A stretch of 64,000 nt of DNA from Actinomadura terrae (GTDB lineage: Bacteria > Actinomycetota > Actinomycetes > Streptosporangiales > Streptosporangiaceae). This document shows, in pieces, positions 57,012 to 64,000 of this stretch; position 1 is the stretch's first letter, and every line of letters starts with the position of its first letter. The position numbers and the translations under genes are program-made. The notes under the pieces were generated by a model. That model did not search any database. It saw nothing but the letters and a program-made list of their open reading frames with translations, and had not been told where the DNA came from. The stretch is from assembly GCF_022751215.1 (NCBI RefSeq), contig NZ_JAICDG010000001.1, forward strand, positions 1,736,001 through 1,800,000, read 5' to 3'.

Positions 57012-57054
57012 CCCGCCCGGCGGCTGCGCTCATGAAGTCCCGGCCGGTTTCGTT

Positions 57055-58917
57055 TCAGGCTCGGCGGGCGTGTTCGCGGGTGGGGGTGGTCGGGGTCGTT
57101 AGCCATTGGGAGGCGAGGTTGCGGTAGTAGGGGCTGGTGTCCAGGAGCTCCGCGTGAGTGCCGGACGCGACGATCCTGCCCTGGTCGAGGACGAGGACGC
57201 TCGCCGCCGCGCGGACGGTGGTGAACCGGTGCGCGATGACGAGCAGCGCGCACCGGCCGGCGGCCTCGTCGATCGTGCGGTGCAGCGCCGCCTCGCTCTC
57301 CAGGTCCAGGTGCGAGGTCGGCTCGTCCAGCAGCAGGAGCCGGGGCCGCGCGACGAGGGCGCGGGCGATCGCCAGGCGCTGCCGCTCCCCGCCCGACAGC
57401 TCCCTCCCATGCTCGCCGACCCGGGTTTCGAGCCCCTTGGGCAGCCGCGCGACGAGCTCGTCCAGGTTGGTCATGGCGACCGCCCCGCGGATCTCCTCCT
57501 CCCCGGCCTCCGGAGCCGCGTAGACCAGGTTGTCGCGGAGGGTCCCGTCCAGGACCGGGCAGTCCTGCTCGACGAGCCCGATCCTCGACCGGTGGCCGTC
57601 GCGGCTCAGCGAGTCGGCCCGCATGCCCTCGACCAGCACCTCTCCGCGGTCGGGGTCGTAGAACCGCTCGGCGAGCGCGAAGATCGTCGACTTGCCCGCG
57701 CCGGACCGCCCGATCAGGGCCACGTGCCCGCCCGGCGGCACCTGGAACGACACCCCCCGCAGCACCGGCCGCCCCCGCCCGTATCCGAACCACACCTCCC
57801 GGAACTCGAGTGCCGCCGCCCGGCCGCCGTCCGTACTGGAGTCGCCATGAGCGGAAGCGTGGGGGGCGGCGGGTCCGCAGGTCTCGACGAGAGGTCGGGA
57901 GGCTTCGGACGGGGCGGCTGCGGCGGCGTCGGTCTCTTGGGGCAGGGCCAGGGCCTCGGTGATGCGGTGGACGGCGCCGGTGCCCTGCTGGACGGCGCTG
58001 AACGCCTCGAAGATCGAGCCCAGCGGCGCCGTCAGGTACAGCATGTAGAGCAGGAAGGCGACCAGGTCGGCGACGGAGCCGCTGCCGCCGGCGACGCGCG
58101 TTCCGCCGACGAGGAGGACGACGAGGAACGAGCCGGTCACCGCCAGTTCGGTGGCGGGGGAGACCAGCGCGTCGAACCCGGCCATCCGGACGTTCGCGAC
58201 ATAGGCGGCCTCGGCGCGGTCGCCGATGCGGGCGCTCTCGCGGGGTTCGGCGCGGCCGGCCTTCACGGTCCGGATCGCGCTGAGCGCGCGTTCCAGGCCG
58301 GCGGCCATCTCGCCGGTCGCCTGGCGGCCCCGCAGCGACGCGGCCCGCATGCCCCGCAGCGCGAGGGCGAGCGCCGTGCCCGCGCCCGCGACGATGGCGG
58401 CGACACAGCCGAACAGCACCCAGTCCAGCCACAGCATCAGCACGATCGTCGCGGCCAGGCCGATGACGCCGGTCACGGCGTCGGTGAGCCCGCCGGCGAT
58501 GATCTGCCGCAGCGCGAGCGTGTCGGCGTCCGCCCTGGAGATCAGGTCGCCGATCCGGTGCCGGTCGTAGACGGGCATGCGGAGCCGCAGCAGGTGGTCG
58601 ATCAGGCTCAGCCGGACGCCGAGGACGATCCCCTCGCCGGTCCGCGCGAGCTGGAAGCGGACCAGGGCCTGCACCAGCGCCTGGCCGACGAACAGAACGA
58701 CCAGCGTGCCGACCGCGGTCCACGGCGTCCGGCCCGACCCGGCGACCGCGATCACGTCCCGCGCGACCAGGGGCTGGGCCAGGGCCAGCGCGGACGCCAG
58801 CAGGGTCGCCGCGACGGTGGCGGCGATGGCGCCGCGGTGCCCGGCGGCCAGCCGCAGGACGTCGCGCAGCCCCGCCGTGTTCGCCCGGCCGGGGGCGCCC
58901 TCGTCCTCAGCGCCCAC
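57055..58917 (-). CDS. Lasso peptide ABC exporter (D protein)
   Basis: Full-length half-transporter of 620 residues: a six-helix transmembrane domain (about 20-310) and an ATPase with Walker A GRSGAGKST, signature LSGGERQRLAIARAL, Walker B LLLLDEPTSHLD and switch IAHRF. A low-complexity Ala/Ser-rich insert (about 335-370) lies between the domains. In lasso clusters this protein exports the mature peptide and gives self-immunity. GTG 58917 overlaps the end of the B2 gene by 11 bases. It is last in the operon. Confidence 0.92.
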   Translation of the reverse strand: MGAEDEGAPGRANTAGLRDVLRLAAGHRGAIAATVAATLLASALALAQPLVARDVIAVAGSGRTPWTAVGTLVVLFVGQALVQALVRFQLARTGEGIVLGVRLSLIDHLLRLRMPVYDRHRIGDLISRADADTLALRQIIAGGLTDAVTGVIGLAATIVLMLWLDWVLFGCVAAIVAGAGTALALALRGMRAASLRGRQATGEMAAGLERALSAIRTVKAGRAEPRESARIGDRAEAAYVANVRMAGFDALVSPATELAVTGSFLVVLLVGGTRVAGGSGSVADLVAFLLYMLYLTAPLGSIFEAFSAVQQGTGAVHRITEALALPQETDAAAAAPSEASRPLVETCGPAAPHASAHGDSSTDGGRAAALEFREVWFGYGRGRPVLRGVSFQVPPGGHVALIGRSGAGKSTIFALAERFYDPDRGEVLVEGMRADSLSRDGHRSRIGLVEQDCPVLDGTLRDNLVYAAPEAGEEEIRGAVAMTNLDELVARLPKGLETRVGEHGRELSGGERQRLAIARALVARPRLLLLDEPTSHLDLESEAALHRTIDEAAGRCALLVIAHRFTTVRAAASVLVLDQGRIVASGTHAELLDTSPYYRNLASQWLTTPTTPTREHARRA

Positions 58918-59347
58918 GGTCCCCGCCCCCGCGCGGAGGGACGGTGATCAGGGCGGCGAGGTAGCCGTCCGGGACGTTCTCCTCGACGAGGCGGCCTTCG
59001 GCCTCCACCCACGCGTGCGCCCCAAACGGCGGCCGGACCCGGACGCCGACGCACCAGCTCGGCCACGCGCCCCACATCCGGCACAACAGGACGGTCGCCA
59101 GCGACCGGGGCAGGCATCCCCGCGGCCCGAGGCAGGCGAGGCTGCCGGCGAGGACGGCGTCGCGTGCCCGTTTCGCCTGGTCGTAGGTGGCGGGGGAGGC
59201 GCCCCTGGAGAGCAGGGCGAGGAGCGCGCGGATGCGCGCGGGCGGCAGGAGGGCGATCGGCCGGGCCAGGAGGACGGCCAGCCGCGCGGCCGCGCGGCGC
59301 CGCAGCGGGCCCTTCGGGGGGCGCTCCAGCGCGCTCGGGACGGTCAC
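58907..59347 (-). CDS. Lasso peptide biosynthesis B2 leader peptidase
   Basis: Transglutaminase-like cysteine protease of 146 residues that removes the leader peptide. The catalytic Cys lies in GPRGCLPRSLATVLLCRMWG, His in PFGAHAWVEAEG, and Asp in the NVPDGY region, as in B2 proteins. GTG 59347 overlaps the stop of the B1 gene (GTGA), coupling the two proteins, which act together. Confidence 0.92.
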   Translation of the reverse strand: MTVPSALERPPKGPLRRRAAARLAVLLARPIALLPPARIRALLALLSRGASPATYDQAKRARDAVLAGSLACLGPRGCLPRSLATVLLCRMWGAWPSWCVGVRVRPPFGAHAWVEAEGRLVEENVPDGYLAALITVPPRGGGDRGR

Positions 59348-59601
59348 GACCGCACCAGCCCCGCCGTGCGCAGCTGCCCCACCAGCGCCGTGACGTCCCG
59401 CAGCGCCTGTGGCTCGTCGACGTCGAACTCCTCGGCCATGGTCGCGGCGGCCTCCTCGGTGGTGCTGCCGTCCGCCAGCAGCCGCAGGACCCGGGCGGCG
59501 GTCGGATTGAGCTGCCAGTAGTCGCCACTGCGCTCGTCGAGGAGCACCGTGCCGTAGGCCGTGTCCGTCGTGGACACGCCGGGACGCAGTCGCAGGCTCA
59601 T
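59344..59601 (-). CDS. Lasso peptide B1 / PqqD-like RRE protein
   Basis: RiPP recognition element of 85 residues that binds the precursor leader and presents it to B2. The PqqD-like fold is visible as GTVLLDERSGDYWQLNPTAARVLRLLADG followed by a helical half with TMAEEFDVDEPQALRDVTALVGQLRTAGLV. Separate B1 and B2 genes are the actinobacterial arrangement. Confidence 0.93.
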   Translation of the reverse strand: MSLRLRPGVSTTDTAYGTVLLDERSGDYWQLNPTAARVLRLLADGSTTEEAAATMAEEFDVDEPQALRDVTALVGQLRTAGLVRS

Positions 59602-59638
59602 GCGGGGCCTTCCCTTCCGTAGCGGTCTTCCGGACGGC

Positions 59639-61483
59639 TCATCGCCGGGTCGGCGCCCCGGCGCGGCGGTGTTCCAGGGTGCGCAGCCAGACCTCGCAGC
59701 CGAGGGTGGAGTACAGGACCGCCTCGCGCAGCGCGGGCGTGTCGGGACGGGAGACGAGGGCCCTCAGCCGCTCGCCGTCCACGAGGCCGAGCCGGGCCAG
59801 CCGGGAGTCGTCGCACAGTTCCAGCAGGTCGCGGTTGTGCGCGCGCAGCCCGTCGGCGGCGTCCATGGACGCCTCCGCCTTGTTGGCGCGGGCGAGGCAC
59901 TCGTCCGGGACGATGCCGCGCATGGCCGCGACGAGGAGCGGCTTGTACCGCCACGGGGTGACCCGGTCCTCGGCGCGCACGGCGAGGCAGGCCTCGATCA
60001 CCCGGTCGTCCAGGAAGGGCGAGGCCATCGGAAGGCCCGCGCGGGCGCTCGTCCACTCCCACTGCCGGATGATGCGCGTGCAGGCCCGGATGGAGTGCAG
60101 GTCCATGTGCCGCCCCCGGTCGGGCGCCAGCGGCTCGGCCGTCCGGGCGGCCTCGCGCAGCACCTGCCGCGCCGCCTCCGCCGCCTCGGGCGTGACCCAG
60201 TCGAACAGCCGCGGCGCCATGTCCCAGCCGAGCGAGCCCGCGACGGTCGGCCGGGCGGGGGCGCGGAGGTCGCCGGCCGCGTCGCGGAGCCACCGGCGGT
60301 AGGGACGGCCGTCGGCCAGGGCACGCGCCGCCGGGACGAGCGGCCAGTCGAACAGCGCCCGGAACCCCCGCAGCCGCCGCAGCGCGAACAGCGGCCGCCT
60401 GCGCAGCAGCCCGTGGTAGTGGGCCTCGGAGCACCAGGCGACGTGGTCGCCGCCGATGCCGGTCAGGTGCAGGCGGCTGCCCTTCGCCAGCAGCCGGGGG
60501 ACGTGGTCGAGCATCCGGGCGCGGTCCATCACGCCGATGCTGGGCTCGTCCAGCGGGTCGTCGATCTCCAGGAGCCCCTCGTAGACCAGCGAGGAGTCCT
60601 CGGCGGGCCACACCGCGTGCTCGACGCCGGGCAGGTGCGCGGCGGCGCGCCGCGCCCACGTCAGGTCCTCGTCGGCCGGGTCGCGGCCGGGCCAGGTGGA
60701 CGCGACGATCCCGGCCTCGCCCCGGGCCGCCAGGAAGCAGACCGAGGTCGAGTCCAGCCCGCCGGACAGGTCGCAGCTGACGACGCCGCCGCCCGCGGTG
60801 CGCGCCTCGACCGCCGCGGTGAGCGCCGCGGCGATGTCGTCCGCGGCGGCGGCGAGCGGGCGCACCGCCTCCGGCGCGGTCCACCAGCGGCGCACGCTCG
60901 CGCGGCCGTCCGGCTCCACCAGCAGGTGGGCACCCGGTTCCACCCCCTCGATCCCCCGCCACAGGGGCGTGTGGAGCAGCGGATGCGGGGCCGGCCACAG
61001 CAGGCGCGCGGCGACCTGGCGCTCGTCCAGCGCGGCCCCGGTCAGCGCCGCGAGCGTGTCGGCGCGGTCGGCGGCCACCGTGACGCCGCCCGCGCGGGTG
61101 TGGAAGACCAGCCGCAGCCCGGCGGCGTCCCCCTGGACGCGCGTCCGGCCGTCCAGCGCGGCGACGAGGTGGAAGCTCCCCGGCAGCGAGCGGACGAGTC
61201 GGTCGAGGGCGGAGAGGTCGCGCAGCCGGCCGGCCTCCCGGGCGAGCCGATCGGGGCCGATCGGGCAGGTGCCGATGATCGCGATCCGGGCGTCTCCCGC
61301 CGTGGCCTCGGTCATCTCGGCGTCGCTCCAGCGGCCCGCCAGCCAGGGCCGTCCGGACGGGTGCCGCAGCGTGCGTTCGGGGGGCGTGGGCAGGCCCGAG
61401 GCCACGGCGAGGGCCGCCTCGTGGTCCGGTAGGACCACGAAGGACGCCTCGCCGTGACCCGGCATGCCATCGTGATCAGGCAT
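59639..61483 (-). CDS. Lasso cyclase (asparagine-synthetase-like C protein)
   Basis: ATP-dependent enzyme of about 614 residues that forms the macrolactam between the core N terminus and a side-chain carboxylate. The N-terminal region is an amidotransferase-like fold without the catalytic Cys2. The synthetase domain has the PP-loop SCDLSGGLDSTSVCFLAA and LTGIGGDHVAWCSEAHY. It begins 18 bases after the precursor stop and ends 37 bases before B1. ATG 61483 is used; ATG 61465 is an alternative. Confidence 0.93.
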   Translation of the reverse strand: MPDHDGMPGHGEASFVVLPDHEAALAVASGLPTPPERTLRHPSGRPWLAGRWSDAEMTEATAGDARIAIIGTCPIGPDRLAREAGRLRDLSALDRLVRSLPGSFHLVAALDGRTRVQGDAAGLRLVFHTRAGGVTVAADRADTLAALTGAALDERQVAARLLWPAPHPLLHTPLWRGIEGVEPGAHLLVEPDGRASVRRWWTAPEAVRPLAAAADDIAAALTAAVEARTAGGGVVSCDLSGGLDSTSVCFLAARGEAGIVASTWPGRDPADEDLTWARRAAAHLPGVEHAVWPAEDSSLVYEGLLEIDDPLDEPSIGVMDRARMLDHVPRLLAKGSRLHLTGIGGDHVAWCSEAHYHGLLRRRPLFALRRLRGFRALFDWPLVPAARALADGRPYRRWLRDAAGDLRAPARPTVAGSLGWDMAPRLFDWVTPEAAEAARQVLREAARTAEPLAPDRGRHMDLHSIRACTRIIRQWEWTSARAGLPMASPFLDDRVIEACLAVRAEDRVTPWRYKPLLVAAMRGIVPDECLARANKAEASMDAADGLRAHNRDLLELCDDSRLARLGLVDGERLRALVSRPDTPALREAVLYSTLGCEVWLRTLEHRRAGAPTRR

Positions 61484-61501
61484 GGGCTGCGAACGCCTCG
61501 C

Positions 61502-61609
61502 TCAGTTCTTGCTGAGGATCAGGCGGTCGTTGCCGTGGAACTGGAGCAGGCCGGTGTCCTTGCGGAAGGAGCCGGCCGCCACAAGGGCGGGGGTCTCGTA
61601 CTTCTGCAT
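61502..61609 (-). CDS. Citrulassin-like lasso peptide precursor
   Basis: Precursor of 35 residues with GAGGAGGAG ahead of the ATG. The leader has the YxxPxL recognition motif (YETPAL, residues 4-9) and Thr at position -2 (KDTG). The predicted core is LLQFHGNDRLILSKN: eight residues from Leu1 to Asp8 fit an N-terminus-to-Asp8 macrolactam and a seven-residue tail. The GNDRL and LSKN blocks match the citrulassin family as I know it (citrulassin A core LLGLAGNDRLVLSKN), in which Arg9 can be converted to citrulline. Residues 3-5 (QFH) differ. Confidence 0.93.
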   Translation of the reverse strand: MQKYETPALVAAGSFRKDTGLLQFHGNDRLILSKN

Positions 61610-61800
61610 TTTCTCCTCCTCTTGCCGTGGGTTTCCCGGGAGAGATCTCCCGTGTTCCGCCTTCCGGGGTTCTCGGCGGAATGCGAAACGCGAGAAGCAT
61701 GCCATCCAGGCGAGCGCTTTGACTATCCCGCCGATTCTCGATCTTCCGGACGCGGGAGTGATCGATGACGGCTGCGAGGAGAAAAATCGGGATAAGATAG

Positions 61801-61818
61801 CCATACCTCTAGGTATGG
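61801..61818. promoter_or_regulatory. Palindrome upstream of lasso precursor
   Basis: CCATACCTCTAGGTATGG, two exact 8-bp arms around CT, about 190 bases upstream of the precursor ATG in an AT-richer stretch. TATCTT next to it on the minus strand is promoter-like. It is a candidate operator for cluster regulation; no regulator gene is adjacent. Confidence 0.5.
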
Positions 61819-61975
61819 GGCTTCCGGTAAAGCCGGTTCCCTTTCCTCGGGGTCATTGTTCGGTGGCAGAGATGAAGGATCAAGTTAACCTGTACGCAAC
61901 CTAAGATGATGTTGCTTGGCGCAAATGTGCGGCATATGGCGGCGCGCGCCCGCGGTCCAATCTTCGGGCGCGGAG

Positions 61976-62003
61976 AAGGGTGTGCGGGATGCCGCACACC
62001 CTT
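61976..62003 (-). terminator. Perfect hairpin after phosphotransferase gene
   Basis: A 12-bp exact stem (61976-61987 with 61992-62003) and four-base loop. On the minus strand it follows the phosphotransferase gene by 150 bases and should insulate the lasso operon. Confidence 0.7.
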
Positions 62004-62104
62004 TGGTCTGGCCTTCGGCCCGCCTATCGTCCCGCTCTTTGTACCGGCCTTTGAGAATGCCCTTTGAATCGTCCTTTGGTGCGTGCGCCCGAAGGCGGGC
62101 CACA

Positions 62105-62168
62105 CGGCTTGAGGGCGGCTGCGGCCTGAGGGCGCAACGGCCTGAGGGCGGGCTACGGCTTGAGGGCG
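62105..62168. repeat. Four direct repeats at the 3' end of the phosphotransferase gene
   Basis: CGGCYTGAGGGCG occurs at 62105, 62122, 62138 and 62156 (spacing 16-18 bases). The last copy is inside the gene and encodes its final ALK-P residues; the other three lie beyond the stop codon. They look like tandem slippage copies of the gene end. Confidence 0.8.
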
Positions 62169-63052
62169 AAGAACGCCCGCACGCGGGCCCGGTGGTATTC
62201 GAGATCGTCCTCGTCGTGCTCGACGCCGCGCGCGCGGGCCAGCTCGAAGTAGGCGGTCTCGCGGCGGATGCGGTGGCGGATGAGCTGGGCGACCGTCTCG
62301 TCGTCCATGGGCCCGGCGGTGCCGCCCGCCGCGTGGTAGTCGGCGACGAAGCGGCGCCGCAGCTCGGGGGCCTCGGCGTGCTCGTCCGTCCATTCGAGCG
62401 CGGCGGAGGCCACCTCGAACTCGGGGGCGGCGACGAACGCCTCGTCCCAGTCCAGGAGGGCGACCAGGCGGCCGCCGCGCGCCAGCGTGTTGCCCTCGTA
62501 GTAGTCGCCGTGGACGACCTGGCGCGCCGGGGTGCGGGCGTGGAAGTCGGCGAGCCACCGGTCGAGCCCCGGGTCGGCGAGCTCGGGGACGTCCGCGGGG
62601 AACGAGCCGTCCAACCCGATCTCGGCGAACGACCGGGTGGGACGCGGCGGAGGCGCGTAGTCGGCCAGCGCCCGGTGCAGCCTGGCGAGGAGCGCGGCGG
62701 CCTGGGCGCGCGTCGTGGGCGCCTCGGTGTCGGGCCACTCGCCCTCCACATGGCGCCACAGCGACAGCGGGCGGCCGTCGGCACGGACGACCGTGGCGCC
62801 GTCGCGGGTGCGCAGCGGCGCCACCGCCTCGGGCATGCGGGACGCGGCGTGCGCGGCCACCGCGTGGCACCACTCGGTCTCGGCGTCGCTTCGCCAGGCG
62901 GGCCCGACCCGCACCACGAGTTCGCCGATCCGGTACGCGGCCGACTCCTCGCCGCCGAACAGCCGCTCGGCGGGGCCGTCGGCGGGAAGGTTCCAGCCAG
63001 CCTGGACCGCCTTCCGCATCACGCCCGTGAGCGGCGTCTCGGCGTAGATCAT
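62153..63052 (-). CDS. APH-family phosphotransferase
   Basis: Aminoglycoside-phosphotransferase/choline-kinase-fold protein of 299 residues. Catalytic loop VVHGDYYEGNTL and metal-binding LLDWDEAF are intact; the N-terminal lobe has YRIGELVVRVG. Actual substrates of such actinobacterial enzymes are mostly unknown (antibiotic, sugar or metabolite). ATG 63052 follows GGGAGACAGG, favouring it over upstream codons. It is divergent from the MMPL gene. Confidence 0.85.
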   Translation of the reverse strand: MIYAETPLTGVMRKAVQAGWNLPADGPAERLFGGEESAAYRIGELVVRVGPAWRSDAETEWCHAVAAHAASRMPEAVAPLRTRDGATVVRADGRPLSLWRHVEGEWPDTEAPTTRAQAAALLARLHRALADYAPPPRPTRSFAEIGLDGSFPADVPELADPGLDRWLADFHARTPARQVVHGDYYEGNTLARGGRLVALLDWDEAFVAAPEFEVASAALEWTDEHAEAPELRRRFVADYHAAGGTAGPMDDETVAQLIRHRIRRETAYFELARARGVEHDEDDLEYHRARVRAFFALKP

Positions 63053-63074
63053 CCTGTCTCCCTCGCGGTGGGGG

Positions 63075-63092
63075 TCCACCGATCGGTGGACG
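63075..63092. promoter_or_regulatory. 18-bp perfect palindrome between divergent genes
   Basis: GTCCACCGATCGGTGGAC, a perfect inverted repeat without spacer, 22 bases upstream of the phosphotransferase ATG and 58 bases before the MMPL ATG. Size and symmetry suit a TetR-family operator controlling one or both genes. No regulator gene is visible before the window ends. Confidence 0.6.
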
Positions 63093-63150
63093 GCGGGTTC
63101 AGTCGTTCGCCGCTGCCGGGGACGGGGGCCCGACCAGCAGCATCGAACAC

Positions 63151-64000
63151 ATGATGAATCTTCCAGTACGCGTGGCCCGGTGGAGCGCCGGGCACCCCTG
63201 GCGGGCGATCGCCGGGTGGTTCCTGTTCGTCGCGCTGTGCCTCGGCGTGGGCATCTCGGTCGGCGGCCACGCCGCCACGTCCGCGGACTTCCGGGTCGGC
63301 GAGGCGGGACGGGCGGAGGCGATGGCGGCCGAGGGCGGGCTGGAGAACAGGCCCGTGGAGCGGGTGATGATCTCGGGCGAGGGGCCCAGGGACGCCGCCG
63401 CGCGCGACGTCGCCGCCCGGATGAAGGGGCTGCCCGAGGTCGAGTCGGTCGCCGCGCCGGTGCGGTCCGCCGGGGGCGACGTCGTCCGCGTCGATGTGAC
63501 GCTCAAGGGGCCCGAGCTGGACGGACGCAAGCACGTCGAGCCGCTCCGGGCGCAGACCGCCGGCGTCCAGGCCGCCTACCCGGGGCTGCGGGTGGTGGAG
63601 ACCGGCGGGCCGTCCGTCAGCAAGGGCGTCGAGGAACTGCGCGGGGAGGACCTCTCGCGCACCGAAGTGATCGCGCTGCCGGTGACGCTGCTCACGCTGC
63701 TGCTGGTCTTCGGGTCGGTGGCGCTCGCCGTGGTGCCGCTGCTGCTGGCGCTGACGTCGATCGTCGCGGCGGTGGGCCTGTCGATGCTGGCCTCGCACGT
63801 GTTCCCGGACGCGGGGGTCGGCACGAACGTCATCCTCCTGATCGGGCTGGCCGTCGGCGTCGACTACACGCTGTTCTACCTCAAGCGGGAGCGGGAGGAA
63901 CGGGCCCGGGCGGGCGGACGGCTCAGCCCCCAGGCGGTGGTGGAGCTGGCGGCGGCGACCTCGGGACGCGCCGTCGCGGTGTCCGGGCTCGCGGTCGCGG
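63151..64000 (+). CDS. MMPL-family transporter, 5' part (truncated by window end)
   Basis: First 283 residues of an RND-superfamily MMPL exporter; the frame is open to the last base. A transmembrane segment (about 20-40) is followed by an extracytoplasmic porter domain with RVMISGEGPRD and VVRVDVTLKG. Three closely spaced transmembrane segments then follow, with LLTLLLVFGSVALAVVPLLLALTSIVAAVGLSML and VILLIGLAVGVDYTLFYLKREREERARG-like sequence, the MMPL hallmark. MMPL proteins export lipids or drugs. The ATG at 63151 is chosen over ATG 63154; no strong ribosome-binding site is visible. Confidence 0.9.
   Translation, partial: MMNLPVRVARWSAGHPWRAIAGWFLFVALCLGVGISVGGHAATSADFRVGEAGRAEAMAAEGGLENRPVERVMISGEGPRDAAARDVAARMKGLPEVESVAAPVRSAGGDVVRVDVTLKGPELDGRKHVEPLRAQTAGVQAAYPGLRVVETGGPSVSKGVEELRGEDLSRTEVIALPVTLLTLLLVFGSVALAVVPLLLALTSIVAAVGLSMLASHVFPDAGVGTNVILLIGLAVGVDYTLFYLKREREERARAGGRLSPQAVVELAAATSGRAVAVSGLAVA

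Larger units (their letters stand above)
61610..62152. other. Upstream region of the lasso operon
   Basis: A 543-bp gap. From 61610 to about 61920 it is AT-richer than the rest of the window and presumably holds the operon promoter and leader, including the palindrome at 61801. From 61976 on it holds a terminator hairpin, a phased CTTTG array (62036-62078) and 13-bp direct repeats (62105-62168). No gene is supported. Confidence 0.5.

Noticed and set aside
61502..61804. Longer version of the lasso precursor starting about 65 codons upstream.
   Set aside because: The internal ATG at 61609 has a strong GAGGAGGAG site and gives a normal 35-residue precursor. The extension is basic and unlike lasso leaders.

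Overview
The window is very GC-rich chromosomal DNA from a filamentous actinomycete. Gene order (trpC-trpB-trpA, lgt, gltB-gltD, pyk, tRNA, ANTAR regulator, livKHMGF, polA, rpsA, coaE, uvrB) follows the core order I know from Streptomyces and relatives. Gene content, the repeat elements and a citrulassin-type lasso peptide locus make an Actinomadura/Thermomonosporaceae-like organism my best guess (inference). No rRNA, insertion sequence or CRISPR array was seen. Many genes start 6-8 nt after a TANNNT-like -10 box, so leaderless transcription is common here; this pattern was used to choose several starts.

Layout. 1-7.6 kb: a DUF2752 membrane protein, the tryptophan genes, a periplasmic-type disulfide module (VKOR plus two DsbA-like proteins) and lgt. 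7.6-17 kb: a VIT1-family transporter, two paralogous membrane-anchored proteins of unknown function, and glutamate synthase gltB-gltD. 17-22.4 kb: accessory genes (two AraC-type regulators, VOC protein, M48 protease, terpenoid-cyclase-fold protein, DJ-1-like protein). 22.4-30.4 kb: pyk behind a tandem DasR-type operator, an odd tRNA-Leu(CAA), a PdtaR-like ANTAR regulator and a complete branched-chain amino-acid ABC transporter. 30.4-41 kb: lipoprotein, thioesterase, polA, polysaccharide deacetylase, rpsA, a membrane exo/endonuclease-phosphatase protein, an acetyltransferase and coaE.

41-54.8 kb is the most unusual block. It starts with four tandem subtilisin-inhibitor-like (SSI) secreted proteins, apparently made by duplicating a two-gene unit, with the variable residues concentrated at the predicted protease-reactive loop. 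Next is a 1947-residue protein combining TIR, a degenerate phosphoesterase-like domain, a NACHT-like NTPase, pentapeptide repeats and about 15 WD40 repeats, which looks like a STAND-type conflict/immune receptor. Beside it are a transporter, a minus-strand three-gene unit (2-TM protein, cupin-like protein, inositol-monophosphatase-family protein) and an orphan histidine kinase. uvrB follows.

57-61.6 kb is a complete class II lasso peptide cluster (precursor, cyclase, RRE protein, B2 protease, ABC exporter). Its predicted core LLQFHGNDRLILSKN closely resembles citrulassins. The window ends with an APH-type phosphotransferase divergent from a truncated MMPL transporter, with an 18-bp perfect palindrome between them.
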